From: Candidatus Campbellbacteria bacterium RIFCSPLOWO2_02_35_12
Lineage (GTDB): Bacteria > Patescibacteriota > Minisyncoccia > Phycocordibacterales > UBA2163
DNA: 5,235 nucleotides
Assembly (NCBI GenBank): GCA_001774455.1
Contig: MFAC01000020.1
Coordinates: 1-5,235, forward strand
Reading direction: 5' to 3'
Below are positions 2,813-5,235 of this stretch, in pieces. The stretch's first letter is position 1. Every line of letters starts with the position of its first letter. The notes below the pieces were generated by a model. That model saw nothing but the letters and a program-made list of their open reading frames with translations, was not told the origin of the DNA and did no database searches. The position numbers were made by a program, and so were the translations under genes.

Positions 2813-5235
2813 ATGTTTTCATTTAAAAAATTATTTAGTGATGAAAATAAAAAAGCTCTGAAAATGCTGGAGCCGATTGTTGCGCGAATAAATTCTTGCG
2901 AAAAAGAAATCTCAGCGCTTTCCGACAGCGAACTTTCGGGCAAAACGACAAAATTAAAAAAAACTATAAATGATGGCAAATCTTTAGATGATATTCTGCC
3001 GGAAGCGTTTGCTATTGTAAGAGAGACGGCAAAACGAACTTTGGGACAGAGGCATTTTGATGTTCAGCTTATGGGCGGAGTTGTTTTACACAATGGTAAT
3101 ATCTCCGAGATGAGAACCGGAGAAGGAAAAACTCTTGTGGCGACACTGCCCGCTTATCTTAACGCGCTCTCCGGCAAAGGTGTTCACATTATTACCGTAA
3201 ACGATTATTTATCCCGTCGCGATGCCGTATGGATGGGACAGATATACGATTTTCTCGGACTGATTGTCGGCATTATCAACCATGAACAATCTTTTATATA
3301 CGACCCGAAACATAAAGAGCTTGATGAAAAACGAGACGAGCAGGGTTCTTTCAAAGTAATTCACGAATTCTTAAGACCTGTTTCAAGAAAAGAAGCGTAT
3401 GCCGCCGACATAACATATGGGACAAACAATGAATTTGGTTTTGATTATCTTCGCGACAATATTGAATATAATGAATCACAATTACGGCAAAGAGGATATA
3501 ATTTTGCCATAGTTGATGAAGTGGATTCTATTTTAATAGACGAGGCGCGAACGCCACTTATTATTTCTGCTCCGTCCGCAGAGTCGGAAAATCTTTATTC
3601 GCAATTTAGCGTAATTGCTGGTCGGATGACCGTGGGAATAGATTTTACCGTGGATGAAAAACTTAAAGCGATACAGCTTACGGATGAAGGAATTGAGAAA
3701 GCCGAAAAGATTTTAGGTGTTGAAAATATCTATACCGAGAAGGGCATAAAATATGTTCATCATTTGGAAACAGCGGTTCGCGCGAAAGCATTGTTTGAAA
3801 AAGATAAAGATTATGTCGTAAAAGACGGAGAGATTGTTATAGTGGACGAATTCACGGGACGGCTTCAGCCGGGCAGGCGATGGTCGGAAGGACTTCATCA
3901 GGCGATTGAAGCAAAAGAAGGCGTTGTGGTGCAGAAAGAGTCGCGCACATTCGCGTCAATAACATTTCAAAATTATTTCAGAATGTATGACAAGCTCTCC
4001 GGTATGACGGGAACCGCGCTTACGAGTTCCGAAGAATTTTATAGCGTATACGGACTTCACACTGTTTCTATACCGACGAATGTACCTACAAAAAGAACAG
4101 ACAATGGCGACCTGATATTTCAGACAGAAAAAGGAAAATTTATGGCAATTGCTCGGATGGTGAAAGAACTTCACGAAAAAGGACAACCGACGCTTATAGG
4201 CACTGTTTCAATTGAGAAAAACGAACTTCTAAGCGCGTACTTAAAGCGCGAAGGAATACCGCATGAAATCCTAAACGCTAAAAAACATGAACAAGAGGGA
4301 GAAATTATAGCGCAAGCCGGCAAAAAAGGCAGAGTAACGATTGCGACAAATATGGCAGGCCGCGGTGTTGACATTAAGCTTGGCGGAAACCCGTCTTCTG
4401 AAGAAGAGTATAAAAAAATAAAAGAACTTGGAGGATTATTTGTGCTTGGCACGGAAAGGCATGAAGCCAGAAGGATAGACAATCAGCTTCGCGGTCGTTG
4501 TGGCAGGCAGGGAGATGAAGGTCAAACACAATTTTTTGTTTCGCTTGATGATTCACTAATGAGAATTTTCGCTTCGGATATAATAAGAAAAATGATGGGG
4601 CGTTTTGGAATACCGGAAGACGAGCCGATACAAAATTCTCTCATAACAAAATCGCTTGAAAACGCACAAAGTAAAATTGAAGGTTTTAATTTTGACGCGC
4701 GTAAACACATTCTTGAATATGATGATGTTATGAATCAACAGCGTTCGGCAATATATGAACGGAGAAAAAAAATTCTTGTCGGAAGTAAAAAAATTATAAA
4801 AGAGGAGCTTGAAGCGATTGCCACCAGAGATGAAAAAATAGAGAAAATAATTAAAGAAAAGAGGAGTCAACTCGGCGAAGATAATTTTTATAACGGAGCA
4901 AAAAGATTATTTCTTCAGGTTATTGATATGCTTTGGGTAGAGCATTTGGAGGTGATGGATTATATGAGAGGTAGTGTAAATCTTCGCGCCTATGGTCAAA
5001 GGGACCCCCTTATAGAATATAAAAAAGAAGGACTGCGTCTTTTTAGAAGTATGCAAGAATTAATTAATGATAATATTTTGAAACTTTTGCCGAATATCGG
5101 AGGAGTCTCTGGCGGCTCTTTTTCTGAAGAGGTTCGGAAACTTAAAGAAGTCCATAAAAATGCCAGTATCATAGATGGTAAAACCACCGATAATAATAAT
5201 GCGCCTGCTGTGGAGCAAACGGAGTCGTATTCTTT
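2813..5235 (+). CDS. secA: Protein translocase ATPase SecA, 3' partial, with shortened helical wing region
   Basis: SecA is the cytoplasmic and membrane-associated motor that drives unfolded preproteins through SecYEG. The frame is open for 807 codons from ATG 2813 to the window edge; an in-frame TAA at 2795-2797 and the typical MFSFKKLF start fix the N-terminus. Visible in order: DVQL near residue 83, Walker A MRTGEGKT (100-107), VNDYLSRRDAVWMG, ITYGTNNEFGFDYLRDN, DEVD (235-238), FTGR, GMTGTA, MAGRGVDIKLGG (514-525), NQLRGRCGRQGD with Cys563 where Ser is usual, LEYDDVMNQQR (634-644), the LQVIDMLW start of the two-helix finger (Trp708) and fingertip Tyr727. All ATPase motifs are intact, so it should be active. 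NBD1 carries about 28 residues more than E. coli SecA before AYAADITYGT. The stretch from LEYDD to the finger Trp is 74 residues against 129 in E. coli, so the helical wing is mostly absent. The C-terminal zinc motif, if any, lies beyond the window. Base use is less A+T-extreme than in murB. Confidence 0.98.
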   Translation, partial: MFSFKKLFSDENKKALKMLEPIVARINSCEKEISALSDSELSGKTTKLKKTINDGKSLDDILPEAFAIVRETAKRTLGQRHFDVQLMGGVVLHNGNISEMRTGEGKTLVATLPAYLNALSGKGVHIITVNDYLSRRDAVWMGQIYDFLGLIVGIINHEQSFIYDPKHKELDEKRDEQGSFKVIHEFLRPVSRKEAYAADITYGTNNEFGFDYLRDNIEYNESQLRQRGYNFAIVDEVDSILIDEARTPLIISAPSAESENLYSQFSVIAGRMTVGIDFTVDEKLKAIQLTDEGIEKAEKILGVENIYTEKGIKYVHHLETAVRAKALFEKDKDYVVKDGEIVIVDEFTGRLQPGRRWSEGLHQAIEAKEGVVVQKESRTFASITFQNYFRMYDKLSGMTGTALTSSEEFYSVYGLHTVSIPTNVPTKRTDNGDLIFQTEKGKFMAIARMVKELHEKGQPTLIGTVSIEKNELLSAYLKREGIPHEILNAKKHEQEGEIIAQAGKKGRVTIATNMAGRGVDIKLGGNPSSEEEYKKIKELGGLFVLGTERHEARRIDNQLRGRCGRQGDEGQTQFFVSLDDSLMRIFASDIIRKMMGRFGIPEDEPIQNSLITKSLENAQSKIEGFNFDARKHILEYDDVMNQQRSAIYERRKKILVGSKKIIKEELEAIATRDEKIEKIIKEKRSQLGEDNFYNGAKRLFLQVIDMLWVEHLEVMDYMRGSVNLRAYGQRDPLIEYKKEGLRLFRSMQELINDNILKLLPNIGGVSGGSFSEEVRKLKEVHKNASIIDGKTTDNNNAPAVEQTESYS

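Noticed and set aside
4742..4936. Frameshift or sequencing error as the cause of the short SecA wing
   Set aside because: The frame was read codon by codon from YDDVMNQQR to MLWVEHLEVMDYM without interruption, and conserved sequence continues on both sides in the same frame.
3713..5187. Several minus-strand ORFs of 60-104 codons opposite secA
   Set aside because: They overlap one another and a continuous SecA frame with family motifs throughout; none has a recognisable family or a promoter.
1..5235. CRISPR array, tRNA, rRNA or insertion sequence
   Set aside because: No regularly spaced direct repeats, cloverleaf with a T-loop motif, conserved rRNA stretch or transposase-like ORF was found on either strand.

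Overview
This A+T-rich window most likely comes from a Candidate Phyla Radiation bacterium (Patescibacteria, Parcubacteria-like). The reasons are short genes with little space between them, a SecA with an extra segment in its first nucleotide-binding domain and a shortened helical wing region, a tiny Lys/Arg-rich histone-like protein, and no clear Shine-Dalgarno sequence before any visible start. The placement is an inference from sequence character. There is no rRNA or ribosomal protein here to confirm it.

Layout: (1) positions 1-718, the C-terminal part of a secreted or surface beta-sandwich protein whose N-terminus lies upstream of the window; (2) 719-1120 on the minus strand, a 133-residue membrane protein of unknown function, convergent with gene 1 and with no base between the two stop codons; (3) 1121-1337, a divergent intergenic region with a near-ideal minus-strand extended -10, candidate plus-strand promoters, a 32-codon ORF and a 9-bp inverted repeat; (4) 1338-2369, murB, for peptidoglycan precursor synthesis; (5) 2370-2569, a very A+T-rich spacer with a perfect 14-bp inverted repeat flanking a consensus DnaA-box 9-mer, and a promoter candidate; (6) 2570-2671, a 33-residue basic protein, followed by a Rho-independent terminator at 2687-2737; (7) 2813 to the window end, secA, running off the right edge after 807 complete codons.

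The genes do not form one pathway. MurB (cell wall) and SecA (protein export) are core envelope functions, and the surface protein is the kind of substrate SecA would export. The small basic protein is more likely to bind nucleic acid. The most notable observations are the SecA architecture (about 55 residues missing where E. coli SecA has its helical wing, about 28 extra in NBD1), a promoter/start arrangement predicting a leaderless mRNA for the membrane protein, and the two structured intergenic regions. I found no CRISPR array, tRNA, rRNA, insertion sequence or defence system.
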